From Fistulifera solaris (taxonomy: Eukaryota > Bacillariophyta > Bacillariophyceae > Naviculales > Stauroneidaceae), in contig AP026147.1 of assembly GCA_030295235.1 (NCBI GenBank), forward strand, positions 558,001 to 622,000: 64,000 nucleotides of DNA, read 5' to 3'. Position numbers and translations under genes: made by a program. Of this stretch, positions 19,981-29,199 are shown piece after piece (positions within the stretch are counted from its first letter, which is position 1; each line of letters begins with the position of its first letter). Under the pieces are notes generated by a model, which was given only the letters and a program-made list of their open reading frames with translations, was not told the DNA's origin and made no database searches.

Positions 19981-20105
19981 TTTCACGTCTCCATAAAATC
20001 TGGGTGAGTTCTGATTTCACGTCTCCATAAAATCTGGGTGAGTTCTGATTTCACGTCTGCATAAAATCTGGGTGAGTTCTGATTTCACGTCTGCATAAAA
20101 CCTGG
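19981..20105. repeat. 34-bp tandem repeat, 3.7 copies, in a divergent promoter
   Basis: Three full units plus a partial, beginning TTTCACGTCTCCATAAAATC and ending GTGAGTTCTGA; units 3 and 4 carry GTCTGC in place of GTCTCC. A further degenerate TTCACGTCTCC follows at about 20121. Every unit holds a TCACGTC core (bZIP/CRE-like). The array lies between the GNAT-like gene (start 19836) and the methyltransferase (start 20166). Confidence 0.95.
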
Positions 20106-20165
20106 ACATTTGCCGATTTATTCACGTCTCCGTGCTTACTTCATTATACTCATTACACCTCAATA

Positions 20166-21065
20166 ATGGTTTTGAATGCAATCGAATGGAGAATGAGTGA
20201 CAAAAGCAATAATGCTATGCAGAACCAAATCATGGCATTTACTGTGCCTCTTCAAAATGCTGCAACAATACTTGACGGCCGTCAATTCTCTTTCTTTGTG
20301 ACGACGACAGTCACGAGCATTCTCTCGCGTCCCGAAGCGGCGACCGTCATCAACGAAATCCTTTTTCCTCAACAAGACTACGGTCAACGTATTGCACTGG
20401 GACGTCGTGCACAAGGATTAAGTGCGGACGACAACGATGGATCATTACTACAAGGAAATGATGAACGCTTGTATCAAACGTACGGAGAGTTTCCTCTCTC
20501 CAGTTTAGACTCTTTGCTCGACCGTGCTATGTCCATCAACGATAAACTATTCAAGAACAAGAAAGATGGATTGAAAGTTGTTGACTTGGGGTCAGGATGT
20601 GGACGTTTGGTGTATTATTTGGGGTTATCAAGACCCAATTGGATCCTTCACGGAATCGAACTGTCGCCCTTGTTGCATCAAGAAGCTCTCATCGCACAGA
20701 ATCGAGCTCTATCGCGCGGTTTACTAAAGCCATTTTCGTCATCATCTGTTTCGACTTCCTCCGGTCGAATATCCTTTCATCAAGGACCCGCGGACGAATG
20801 GGGTGATGTTTTAGGGAAGGCCGACATTGTCTTTGCGTACTCAACCGCTTGGGAGTGTCAAGGATTCTCACCCGAAACAGGGACCATGATTCTCAGTGAT
20901 GAATGGAATCAGTTGTTCAGTGAGTATTGTTCTGAAGCATTAGTCATTACAACAGATCGAAGTTTGAATGCGAACGAGTGGACCATTATTGATCGGTTGG
21001 AAGTTCCAAATCCTGAAGTATGGAACAGCATAGGCTATCTACAAGTGTATCGAAACGAGAACTAA
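20166..21065 (+). CDS. Class I SAM-dependent methyltransferase
   Basis: 299-aa protein with a Rossmann methyltransferase core: motif I VVDLGSGCGRLVYYLGLSRPNWILHGIELS (SAM-binding GxGxG-type loop and acidic end of strand 2) near residues 138-168, then ADIVFAYSTAWECQGF (motif IV region) and ALVITTDRSL. The layout, with a helical N-terminal half before the core, resembles DOT1-like and small-molecule methylases; the substrate is not readable. The ATG at 20166 is the first in frame and directly follows the 34-bp repeat promoter. Single exon. Confidence 0.85.
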   Translation: MVLNAIEWRMSDKSNNAMQNQIMAFTVPLQNAATILDGRQFSFFVTTTVTSILSRPEAATVINEILFPQQDYGQRIALGRRAQGLSADDNDGSLLQGNDERLYQTYGEFPLSSLDSLLDRAMSINDKLFKNKKDGLKVVDLGSGCGRLVYYLGLSRPNWILHGIELSPLLHQEALIAQNRALSRGLLKPFSSSSVSTSSGRISFHQGPADEWGDVLGKADIVFAYSTAWECQGFSPETGTMILSDEWNQLFSEYCSEALVITTDRSLNANEWTIIDRLEVPNPEVWNSIGYLQVYRNEN

Positions 21066-21145
21066 GACAACATCATGCAGAGACGACTTCCCTTCTATAA
21101 CAGTTTCTAATAGGAAATATGCTTTAGCTTTAGTTGAATTATAAC

Positions 21146-22443
21146 TCATGAGGATTGAGACTCGTCAACCTTGGCGTATTCAGCTTCCACGAGTGTCAAA
21201 TACTGATCGACTCGCCCCACAAAAGCCATGGCCGCCGGTATCGACCGATTGATTAAATTGACATTTTTATTGTCTTTGAATTTGTGCATACTCGCGTGTG
21301 TCGCGGACTTCCAGAAGCGTCCCAGAAAGAAGCGAAAATAGTCCACCACCGCAAATTGGTATTGCCGCCATACCACATCCCACGAATAGGCCGATGCATT
21401 CGATGCATCTAAATGATCTTGGACCGTTTTCCAGTAATACCTCACTAGTTCCATTTCACTGGTCTCCAAATCTTTCGGCACCAAACAATGATGAAGATGC
21501 ATCGCCACATCGGTCACACCCAATCCAATGCCGACCGATGCAAAGTCCACCAACACGGCCGATTTTGTCGTATTTCGCGGTAAAAAGACATTCATCGATT
21601 TGTAGTCCCCGTGACAGATGGTGGCAAAGGGACTGTTCGGTGTCACAGACAATTGATCCGAGACGTATTGGGCGACAACCTGTACGCGCCGACCCAAATG
21701 CGTGCGACTCCACGAAAATGCTTCCAATTCCTCCGCAAATTCGTGCGCGAAATGATCCCATGCCGCTACTATGTTTTTGAGTTCCTTGGGATTCCGCATA
21801 CTCAAATGAAAACTGGAACGTGACAATTGTGTGGCGGCCTGTTGCAACAGTTCGACGTTTTGCGACGCGGCCGCGTGCAATTGTGCCACCGCTTGGAGTG
21901 ACATGTGACATTGTGATACTGTCAATGGTGAATCTTGCAAATACTCTGTGTCATTCAAATACTCTAATATTAACGTCCCGTGCTGTTGTTGAGGGTGGGG
22001 TAATTGCTCTGGATAGAGTTGCATCATGCGTTCCTCGGCTGGTTGAAATCCATCTTCCTCTTCAGGAATCCATTCGCTGAGATGATAGTCGGCCATATAA
22101 ACGTTGGGAAACAACGAGGGAGGTCCGCATTGTGACGCGAATTGTCGATAAAATCGAGCTTCGGTGCGTGCATATAACAAAGTCCGTCGCATGTCGGGCC
22201 AATCGGATTTGGTCGAAAGATAACGCGCCGCCTCGACGCGTTTGATAAAGTAGCAGCGACTTTCGTCTTGCTTCGTTTCGTCGGTTGATGAATTGGGATT
22301 AATTTGTACGATATAACCAATCGCGCTGGCTTGTTCAATCGTTTTTATTATCTGTAAAGAGTCTATCGAGACGTCGGGGAGCGCCTTTTGACTAGAAGCA
22401 ATAATTGTTGTTCGGTTGATTCTGCGATCGTTGTTGTCGTCAT
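21146..22443 (-). CDS. APH/EcKinase-like small-molecule kinase
   Basis: Protein-kinase-like fold of the choline/ecdysteroid/aminoglycoside kinase group. Catalytic core: ICHGDYKSMNVFLP (HGD..xxN loop) and VLVDFASVGIGLGVTDVAMHL (DFxxx metal loop). LILEYLND marks the hinge and DYFRFFLGRFW a late helix. The frame is open well upstream of the ATG at 22192 and supplies the N-lobe: QIIKTIEQASAIGYIVQIN and RCYFIKRVEAARYLS (ATP-binding lysine). That frame has no ATG. It joins MTTTTIAESTEQQLLLLVK (ATG at 22443) if the A4 run at 22386-22389 lacks one base. Full length would be about 430 aa. Substrate unknown. Confidence 0.8.
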
Positions 22444-23050
22444 GTTGAACAAACTCCCGTTTCCCTCTTGCTGAATACTTAGTTGCAGGAATGGAATCAA
22501 TGAAACAATAACAAAACGGTAGGCTATCCTTTGCGAAGCAACAAGAGAAGAATAGGCGGCTTTTTCGTCGTCGTCGTCATTGAACCCCGAGATCGTGACT
22601 CAACGCAAATGCTCAGTCGCGAAAAAAGTAATGTACACTCTAGTACTATAGTGAACTATATTTGACGCCTAGAAAACACGAATCGACGTATCAATCAAAC
22701 ATTTTCATATCGAATTTTTCGTATTCAACATCTGCACTACTCAGTTCAACTTTTGAGATTAAGTGATGATCTATGATCAGCGGTGATTGGAAAGAAACAC
22801 TTGATGAAGTACTCGTTCATGACTCAGGACTAAGCCAGTCACGGAGAAAAACGGACAACACTTTGGGACTATAGTAAAATCGGAGGTGCGCGACAACGTA
22901 CGTTTTCTACCGGTTTTTACGAGCAGGCGGGATGTAATATTTCCATTGCTGCGCATTTCATTTTGCATTTGCTGTGTTGTTTATACTCCGTAATAATTCC
23001 TATTGCATCTTCATCCCTTTGTCTATCATTGAAACGTCTTAACTCGAAAA
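22444..23050. other. Divergent promoter region
   Basis: Between the kinase start and the plus-strand gene at 23051. It contains a GTC microsatellite at about 22568-22581 and a TACTCCGTA at 22984-22992, 59 bp before the ATG at 23051. Confidence 0.5.
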
Positions 23051-24148
23051 ATGGAGTTGGAAGCAAGTCTCGAAGACGCAAGCACAGAGCAAGAACAAGT
23101 CGAAGCCACCGAAGACACGTCCCATACGGTGTCGCCTCAGCCAACGCCAAATGACGATGATGGGAAATCAGTTAACAGTGATCAAAGCAATACAAGCAAA
23201 AACCCCAAAAAGAGATTAGCGGAATCCGATTTACTCCTAGAATGTGGCGAGAAAATGCCCAAACTGCAAACGTTTTCGCGCTTTCGGCCCCGTCACCAGC
23301 TGCCGCACCAAATCATTGCCCTGGCGTACACCACTTTGATGAAGGGAGACTTCACCAGCGCGGCGCAATCGCAAAGTCAAATGCTGCATCAAAATCCATC
23401 GCTCAGTAAAACACTCCGAATGTTGTTGCCTTGGAAACAAAGTAGTGACAGAGAAGAAGCCGAAGCAATCAGTAAAAGTGCGATGGATGGTCATAATCTG
23501 ATTGAAGCAGATAAGAAAAGGGAAGTCCTGTTACAAAAGCTTCGAAAAATTCCAGAAATACTTCGAATGGAATCATTCGGTTTTCCCATTGACGTATTGG
23601 TCGACCCTAACATCCGGTTATCTTACGATTGGTCGATTCCGATGGGATTGGGCCGCACGACAGGAAGTGCGGCCCTCAATCGATGTTTGTTGCAAGTCGC
23701 TGCTTTGTACCCTGAATATCAAGACTCTGTGCCGCAACTCTCTTCCGAAGAATTTTGTTGGGCCGTGCAATACGAGTGTGACAAGACGGCCAACGTCCTT
23801 TCGCCACCGATCGATGATGTGACGCGCGATGTGTATCAACGATGTCGACAAATTGACGCGTCCCGAACTTCGATGATTCCCATGAAGAGTGCCAAGCAAA
23901 TGAATGAAATGCTGGGACAGTTTCAGGCACGAGCGGCTGCGTTACGAATACGGCAGTGTCATTTGAAGGATTTTGAAAAGGGCCCGACGAAGCCGACGAC
24001 TCCGCCGAATATAGAATCGGAATCTGTCACCGTGTCGAAACCACCGGCATCTTTGTCCTGGGATACAACAACATTTTCATCCTTGTTAGCTCAAAAAGGA
24101 TACGATGATCCTCATGCGTTTAGTTCTCCCTACGATACGTTGTACTAG
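23051..24148 (+). CDS. Hypothetical protein, 365 aa
   Basis: Single-exon frame with an ATG start and clear coding composition. The N-terminal 60 residues are acidic and polar (disordered). Residues about 75-300 look helical: FRPRHQLPHQIIALAYTTLMKGDFTSAAQSQSQMLHQNPSLSKTLRMLLP resembles a TPR-like helix pair, followed by IPEILRMESFGFPIDVLVDPNIRLSYDWSIPMGLGRTTGSAALNRCLLQVAALYPEYQDS. The tail is Pro/Thr-rich. Basic stretches (NPKKR) could be a nuclear signal. Transcription-initiation factor subunits with TPR-like repeats are one possibility, but I cannot assign a family. Confidence 0.75.
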   Translation: MELEASLEDASTEQEQVEATEDTSHTVSPQPTPNDDDGKSVNSDQSNTSKNPKKRLAESDLLLECGEKMPKLQTFSRFRPRHQLPHQIIALAYTTLMKGDFTSAAQSQSQMLHQNPSLSKTLRMLLPWKQSSDREEAEAISKSAMDGHNLIEADKKREVLLQKLRKIPEILRMESFGFPIDVLVDPNIRLSYDWSIPMGLGRTTGSAALNRCLLQVAALYPEYQDSVPQLSSEEFCWAVQYECDKTANVLSPPIDDVTRDVYQRCRQIDASRTSMIPMKSAKQMNEMLGQFQARAAALRIRQCHLKDFEKGPTKPTTPPNIESESVTVSKPPASLSWDTTTFSSLLAQKGYDDPHAFSSPYDTLY

Positions 24149-24237
24149 AGGTCAAGTTACATGAAATGTCATCCTACGAAATGCATCTGATATACTATGA
24201 AGACAAAAATGTAACCATGAATCCTTTCCTTGGCGTT

Positions 24238-24912
24238 TTAATGCCGAGTGTGATGATTTGCGGAATGTCGAAAGATGGAGCGACAGGCTGAGGAAGGATC
24301 TTCGTCGCTTTCCTTTGCAGAAGCCTCATATTCAGCTTCTACTTCCTTTGCTTTCTTCTTCATGAGATTTAACATGTTGAGAAAACCGTTACTGCGACCG
24401 GGTGCCACTGTTGCCGCAATGCCAGTTGACTTAATAAACGCTGGATCGACGTTCTGGATAGCGTCGACTGTGTTGTTTGACAATCCGCGAATCAACAAAG
24501 CCGCCAATCCCTTGGTCAGTAAGCCATCTGAGTCACCTACAAATTCAACATAGACTTGGCCATCTCCTTTCTCGACAGCCGTTGCATCAACATGTACGGT
24601 GCTCAAGCATCCAGGCACTTTGTTTTCCGGGATGAGTTGCGTGGGTTCGAGGGGAGTCAGTTGTGTGGCCATGTGTAGGAGTTGTCTGGATCGGACTCGA
24701 TCGTCTTTGACGGATGCAAAGGCGTTTGCTATTTTGAGTAGCTCTGGTGTCAGTCGCATCGGATTCTCTTCTCCATTATCGTTAAGCTCCGAAGAAGAAA
24801 GAGCAGCAAAAGATTGCCAGCAAGACACCGGGCGTGATCGCATCCAAACTGAACGAAATGCGTTGGTGCATACCGTACATAGAGCCACTGTTACGAGGAG
24901 GGGAAAGCGCAT
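24238..24912 (-). CDS. SufE-domain protein, plastid-targeted (paralogue 1)
   Basis: 224-aa SufE-type sulfur acceptor: takes persulfide from the SufS desulfurase and stimulates Fe-S assembly in the plastid. A signal peptide ends at CTNAF-R, a diatom plastid import junction. The domain is complete from RLTPELLKIANAFASVKDDRVRSRQLLHMATQL to TPGRSNGFLNMLNLMKKKAKEVE-like sequence. The reactive cysteine is kept (NKVPGCLSTVHV). There is no C-terminal BolA domain, only a short acidic then His-rich tail. I chose the ATG at 24912 (MRFPLL) because the same MRF start is used by both neighbouring paralogues. First of three tandem minus-strand copies. Confidence 0.9.
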   Translation of the reverse strand: MRFPLLVTVALCTVCTNAFRSVWMRSRPVSCWQSFAALSSSELNDNGEENPMRLTPELLKIANAFASVKDDRVRSRQLLHMATQLTPLEPTQLIPENKVPGCLSTVHVDATAVEKGDGQVYVEFVGDSDGLLTKGLAALLIRGLSNNTVDAIQNVDPAFIKSTGIAATVAPGRSNGFLNMLNLMKKKAKEVEAEYEASAKESDEDPSSACRSIFRHSANHHTRH

Positions 24913-26145
24913 GATGGATGAATGCAATTACCTGAATTACCTGATTTTGTTCACAGAGTTGTCTTTTGGTGAAACCAAAGCAGTAATTTGTCATAGGCTT
25001 GCGGGGTGTTTACGAATGCGAAATTTTTTATTCACGTCATGATGATACGTTTATTTCCTGTGTCTGTCTAGTGTCCTGCATCCCCTAAAAACGCTTTCTA
25101 CTCTTCTCTAGTCACTGGAAATAGAAGTATGAAATCAGAATGTATGTAAATTACCTACGTATACTATACGTCCAATGTCCAATTCGCTCCTCGCCCTGAC
25201 GAAAGTGAATCTAAGAAAGCGATAACATAAAAGTGCTGAACTCAAGTTTAAAAGTTTACTTTTGCCCTGGTTGAGCGGCAGCCATTGCTGCTTGCAAACC
25301 GAATTCACGTCGAAAGCGGAGAAATGTGAAACCAAATGCATGGTTTTTGAATTTCTCGCAAGCAAGGATCGTTGCAAATGAGTGCACGAATGTTTGAGAT
25401 CTGTTTTCAATGGCATAAACTTTCGTCGCGAGCCGTGCAGTATTTTGGCGCTTCTACAAGTACGAGACAAAACGTGAAACGGAGTTTGGCATACTACCTG
25501 GTACGCACGGTACCGGTACCGTAGCAGGGAGCAGAGAGCAAAGTGGCGAAGATCTGCTCGCTCGTAGCGCGCTTCTGTCTTCTGTTCCGCGTTCTGCGTT
25601 CTTCAGTTCTTCAAGCAACGCCCCACAATAAGAGTACCTTAACTGTACTGGAAGACTGGAAGCTGGAAGAGACTATTTATTTATTTTTTTTAATTTTTTT
25701 AAAAAAAAATAAGCATTGATCATTGAACGTAATGTACCTGGTACAAACTTTAGGTACAAACTACAAACTCTTGTATCACTTCTCCGCTTATACATAACAA
25801 ACAAATAAATTAATTTTACTAGGATTATTGAATTTTTATGATGAAAGATACAGAACTAGGAATTTGATGGCTTAAATCATCAAGAATTTCAGGGCGTCAC
25901 AAGTTTCTAGAAATTTTTCTCGTGACAATAATATTTTTCTGTTCTGCTCGAATCCCGGATTGAATCTAACAGTGCGGTGGCTTTCACGAGCAATCCAGTG
26001 CACGATAATTTTTAGGGAAAAGAAAAGCGAAAATAGAATTGGACTTAACATTGCAAACTGCGTACATGATGTTTTGAGTCGCAAAAGTTTGATGTTGGCG
26101 CCGTTTGCGTGCGTAGCCAGTCGTTCTAACGTGAAACGTGACTCG
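24913..26145. other. Intergenic within the SufE array
   Basis: AT-rich 1.2 kb with long T and A runs around 25678-25710 and no convincing gene. It contains the promoter of paralogue 1. Confidence 0.5.
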
Positions 26146-26823
26146 TCAGTCTAGTCTCAACTGAGTAGTCCTCAAAACTTGCATAGAATGCATAAGAGCT
26201 TCAAACATAGCCCCCTCTCCACCTGACATGTCTTCAGTCTTGCCGGATGCTAGATAGTTGGCTTCCAATTCCTTTGCTTTGCTTTTCATGACGTTCAACA
26301 TGTTGAGGAAGCCGTTATTGCGTCCTGGAGTAAGGGATGCTTTGTAGCAGATTTTATAGATAAACGCGGGATCGACTTTTTGAATGTCGCCCGCTGTGTT
26401 TCCCGATAGACCGCGAATCAACACCGCTGCTAGTCCCTTGGTCAATACTCCATCAGAGTCCCCTACAAAATTGATGCGAATGCTGCCGTCTCCTTCGTCG
26501 ATCACAGTTCCGTCGACGTACACTGTGTTTGAGCAGCCAGGGACTCTGTTTTGTGGAATGGCTTGGGATGGATGGATCGGAGTCAGCTTGGTTGCCATGT
26601 ACGAGAGCTGCTTAAACCGAAGCTTATCATCTCCAATAGATTCGAAGGCGTTGTAGATCTTGAGCAATTCTGGTGTCAGTCGCATCGGATTGTCTTGAGT
26701 CTCACTGGAGACAATTGAAGAATGCAACGCCGAACCAACTCGTGTGCGCAAAGGCGTTGCACGGAAGGCATTGCTTGCTGAAAACGAGCAGAGGACAAGT
26801 GTCATGAGTAGAAGAAAGCGCAT
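26146..26823 (-). CDS. SufE-domain protein, plastid-targeted (paralogue 2)
   Basis: 225-aa SufE protein closest in build to its neighbours. Signal peptide MRFLLLMTLVLCSFSASNAF-R, then RLTPELLKIYNAFESIGDDKLRFKQLSYMATKLTPIHPSQAIPQNRVPGCSNTVYVDGTVIDEGDG. The reactive Cys is present in VPGCSN. FVGDSDGVLTKGLAAVLIRGLSGNT and TPGRNNGFLNMLNVMKSKAKELEANY complete the domain. IYKICYKASLTPG replaces the KTGIAASLTPG of the paralogues, a divergent spot next to the conserved loop. The C-terminal tail (MFEALMHSMQVLRTTQLRLD) is a short remnant matching the start of the linker before BolA in paralogue 3, so BolA appears to have been lost. Confidence 0.9.
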   Translation of the reverse strand: MRFLLLMTLVLCSFSASNAFRATPLRTRVGSALHSSIVSSETQDNPMRLTPELLKIYNAFESIGDDKLRFKQLSYMATKLTPIHPSQAIPQNRVPGCSNTVYVDGTVIDEGDGSIRINFVGDSDGVLTKGLAAVLIRGLSGNTAGDIQKVDPAFIYKICYKASLTPGRNNGFLNMLNVMKSKAKELEANYLASGKTEDMSGGEGAMFEALMHSMQVLRTTQLRLD

Positions 26824-27190
26824 TTTGGTGGAACGCTTAAAAATTTCCCGGCTAAAATTATGAGAGCTTTGTAAAGCGAGAGACGTGTGAGCTCGGCAGG
26901 AGAGCAGGAGAGTCAAAGTTCCAAGTCAAACATAAAGATCTGTTCACTGTTGAAGGTCGAAGAGCAATGGTATTTTGAATTTTGAGACGGGGATCGAAAG
27001 ATGTTTGCCCGAAATCTAGCAAACTGTAACTTTTTCACTTTTGTCCGTTTTTAGCCAACCAAACCTAAATACTAAATACCAAGTTACTCTGAATCACAGT
27101 TGTAGGAACATATCGATTTTGTCTCTTGTCAATTGTCTAATTGTCTGTTGTCTGGGTTCTCGTTCTAACATATGGGATACGTGGGACTCG

Positions 27191-27218
27191 CACGTGACTC
27201 GTGACTCGTGACTGGTGA
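27191..27218. repeat. GTGACTC heptamer tandem repeat
   Basis: CACGTGACTCGTGACTCGTG-type run of about four heptamers, related to the GTGACAC array at 4626-4653. Confidence 0.75.
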
Positions 27219-27782
27219 TACGGAAATATTTACTTATTCCTCGAAATGGAAATGGCGTGGCACTTCATAAGCCCCATCTTTAGGGCAATACTTATCATTA
27301 TAGGGCAGTAATAAGATCTCTTTGCGGCAAGCGGCAACGCATGACTGGGCAGATGAACCAAGAATCAGAAATGTTTCCATCTTACTCCGTAGGTCTTAAA
27401 TTTTAAAATCTCTTTTAGCGAAACCTACCGCAAGTCCTACTGTACGTCTAGGGTGATCATAAACTGTTCTAGTTTATAAATCTATTACATAAGGGTCTCC
27501 ATTCTCCATTCTCCAGTCTCAAATCATCAATTCTCAATTGCCAGGGTGCTGTACCACAAGCTCCAATCTCAAAGTGCTCAGACTTTTTTAGGTGAAGAAA
27601 TGGAATGATGAAACGGAAGATGCGAGAATACCGTAGTTTTCAATCAAAGTAGGCGTCTTTACCTAGTAGATGCGTGAGTGTTTGTTTCTTAGTGCAACCG
27701 AACTGCATGTACAACATAGCAAACCGGGGCCAAAACTTCTGTCAACAGCCGCTAATAGCCACAGAACATGTGAATTCGTCGT

Positions 27783-27823
27783 TCTTGACAACAAAGGAGA
27801 TACTATCCTTTGTTGTTGTCAAG
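27783..27823. repeat. Inverted repeat / hairpin downstream of SufE-BolA gene
   Basis: CTTGACAACAAAGGA pairs with TCCTTTGTTGTTGTCAAG around a short GATACTA loop, with a 3-nt bulge. It lies about 70-110 bp past the SufE-BolA stop, so probably in its 3' UTR. Confidence 0.8.
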
Positions 27824-27894
27824 CTGGACAAAAGTTGAACCAGTGCATACTGCGAGGGTGGGTACACCTACATTAATCACTCTAAACAAAGCAT

Positions 27895-28797
27895 TCATTT
27901 ATTAACCTCTTCAGGTGTCTTTGCGCTAATTTGCAATGCATGAATGCGTGGCATCACATCTCCCAGTAGCATGTACACGAGCTTGTGTCGTTTTACCAAA
28001 TTCAAACCTTCAAATGCCGATGCTACAATTTCTAGATTGAAATGTGTTTCCCCGTCTTTGCTGGCTTCTCGGTGTCCGGCGTGTTGATAGGAAACATCTT
28101 CCAGTTTCAAAGAGACGGGTTTGAGAGCTTGCAAGCCCTGAACAATAGCCTGATACATGGGTTTCTCGTCTCCAGCTGTGGTAGTTGCCGATTCACTCGG
28201 GCCAGTCGCTTGGTAATTCGCCTCCAGTTGCTTTGCTTTGATCTTCATGACATTCAGCATATTCAGGAAACCATTGTTTCGACCGGGAGTCAGGGATGCG
28301 GCAATTCCGGTCTTTTGAATAAATCCAGGATCGACGTTTTGAATATCTTCCGCCGTGTTGCCCGACAGTCCACGTACTAATAAAGCTACGAGACCTTTGG
28401 TCAATAATCCATCCGAGTCGCCCACAAATTCAATACGAATGACGCCGTCTCCTTTATCGACCGCAGTACCGTCGACGTAAACAGTACTTAAACAACCGGG
28501 AACTTTGTTTTCTGGAATGGCTTGAGACGGATCGATGGGTGACAATTGCGTCGCCATATATAACAGTTGTTTGTATCGGAGTTTGTCATCGCCAATGGAT
28601 TCAAAAGCGTTCGCAATCTTGAGTAATTCCGGCGTCAAACGCATAGGATTGTCCGTGTGAGTATCCTCTTGTGTCGAACTCGAAGCCGCCGAAGACCGCA
28701 AACCCATTCCACTGCGTGTACGAAGGGGCGTCACACAAAAGGCATCGTTCGTTGTGAAGGAACAGAAAAGAACCGTTGCGAAAAGAGAAAAGCGCAT
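27895..28797 (-). CDS. SUFE1: SufE-BolA fusion protein, plastid-targeted
   Basis: 300-aa fusion of a SufE sulfur-acceptor domain and a C-terminal BolA domain, the build of plant plastid SUFE1. Signal peptide ending NDAF-C, then the SufE core (residues about 50-190) with the reactive Cys in NKVPGCLSTVYV and the conserved FVGDSDGLLTKGLVALLVRGLSGNT. After an Ala/Thr/Ser linker the BolA domain runs from about residue 205: LKPVSLKLEDVSYQHAGHREASKDGETHFNLEIVASAFEGLNLVKRHKLVYMLLGDVMPRIHALQISAKT. It includes the H-A-G-H loop and the late RIHAL helix used with monothiol glutaredoxins for Fe-S ligation. Likely the ancestral form of the three tandem genes. Gene symbol by plant analogy. Confidence 0.92.
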   Translation of the reverse strand: MRFSLFATVLFCSFTTNDAFCVTPLRTRSGMGLRSSAASSSTQEDTHTDNPMRLTPELLKIANAFESIGDDKLRYKQLLYMATQLSPIDPSQAIPENKVPGCLSTVYVDGTAVDKGDGVIRIEFVGDSDGLLTKGLVALLVRGLSGNTAEDIQNVDPGFIQKTGIAASLTPGRNNGFLNMLNVMKIKAKQLEANYQATGPSESATTTAGDEKPMYQAIVQGLQALKPVSLKLEDVSYQHAGHREASKDGETHFNLEIVASAFEGLNLVKRHKLVYMLLGDVMPRIHALQISAKTPEEVNK

Positions 28798-29199
28798 ATT
28801 ACGGAATAAAATAGGACTTTACTTTTATAAAAGAATGAATGAGAGAGTTGCTCTCTTTTGCTTTGCATTGAAATAAGCGGTTGTTGCGATGTTCATTCGT
28901 TTTTTTTCTGTTTTTCCTTCGTGTGACGTGTTTGCTTCAATAGAACACGTTCTGGTCCATACTGCAAATTATACCTCTGTGACAAAGGTAAATTCTTACG
29001 GGCGAGGGACGGACCTTCCCGCGCCAGTTTCATTTCATCCATCATCTCCATTTCGATTTCGATGGCCTCCACACCACACCCATCATCAGCCCCGAACTCC
29101 TTGCTATAGTGCTTTGCATAAAGACTCAAAAGTCCAATCAAATAGTCACTAATAACTGTAGTGGAGGCTACTCGGATCATTTGCCCTCGAATCAAAAGC
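28798..29199. other. Divergent promoter region
   Basis: Shared upstream region of SufE-BolA (minus) and the RlmL-like gene (plus). A minus frame at 28893-29357 runs through it and into the methylase leader; see rejected list. Confidence 0.4.

Larger units (their letters stand above)
26824..27894. other. Intergenic within the SufE array
   Basis: About 1.07 kb without a gene. Holds a GTGACTC tandem run (27191-27218), a TACTCCGTA (27383-27391), CTCCATT-type short repeats near 27500, and a bulged hairpin at 27783-27823 close behind the stop of paralogue 3. Confidence 0.5.

Noticed and set aside
19981-20105. CRISPR-like array
   Set aside because: The repeats are head-to-tail without unique spacers; it is a plain tandem repeat.
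25940-25990. tRNA-like TCGAATCCCGG stretch
   Set aside because: No cloverleaf can be drawn upstream: acceptor, D and anticodon arms are missing.
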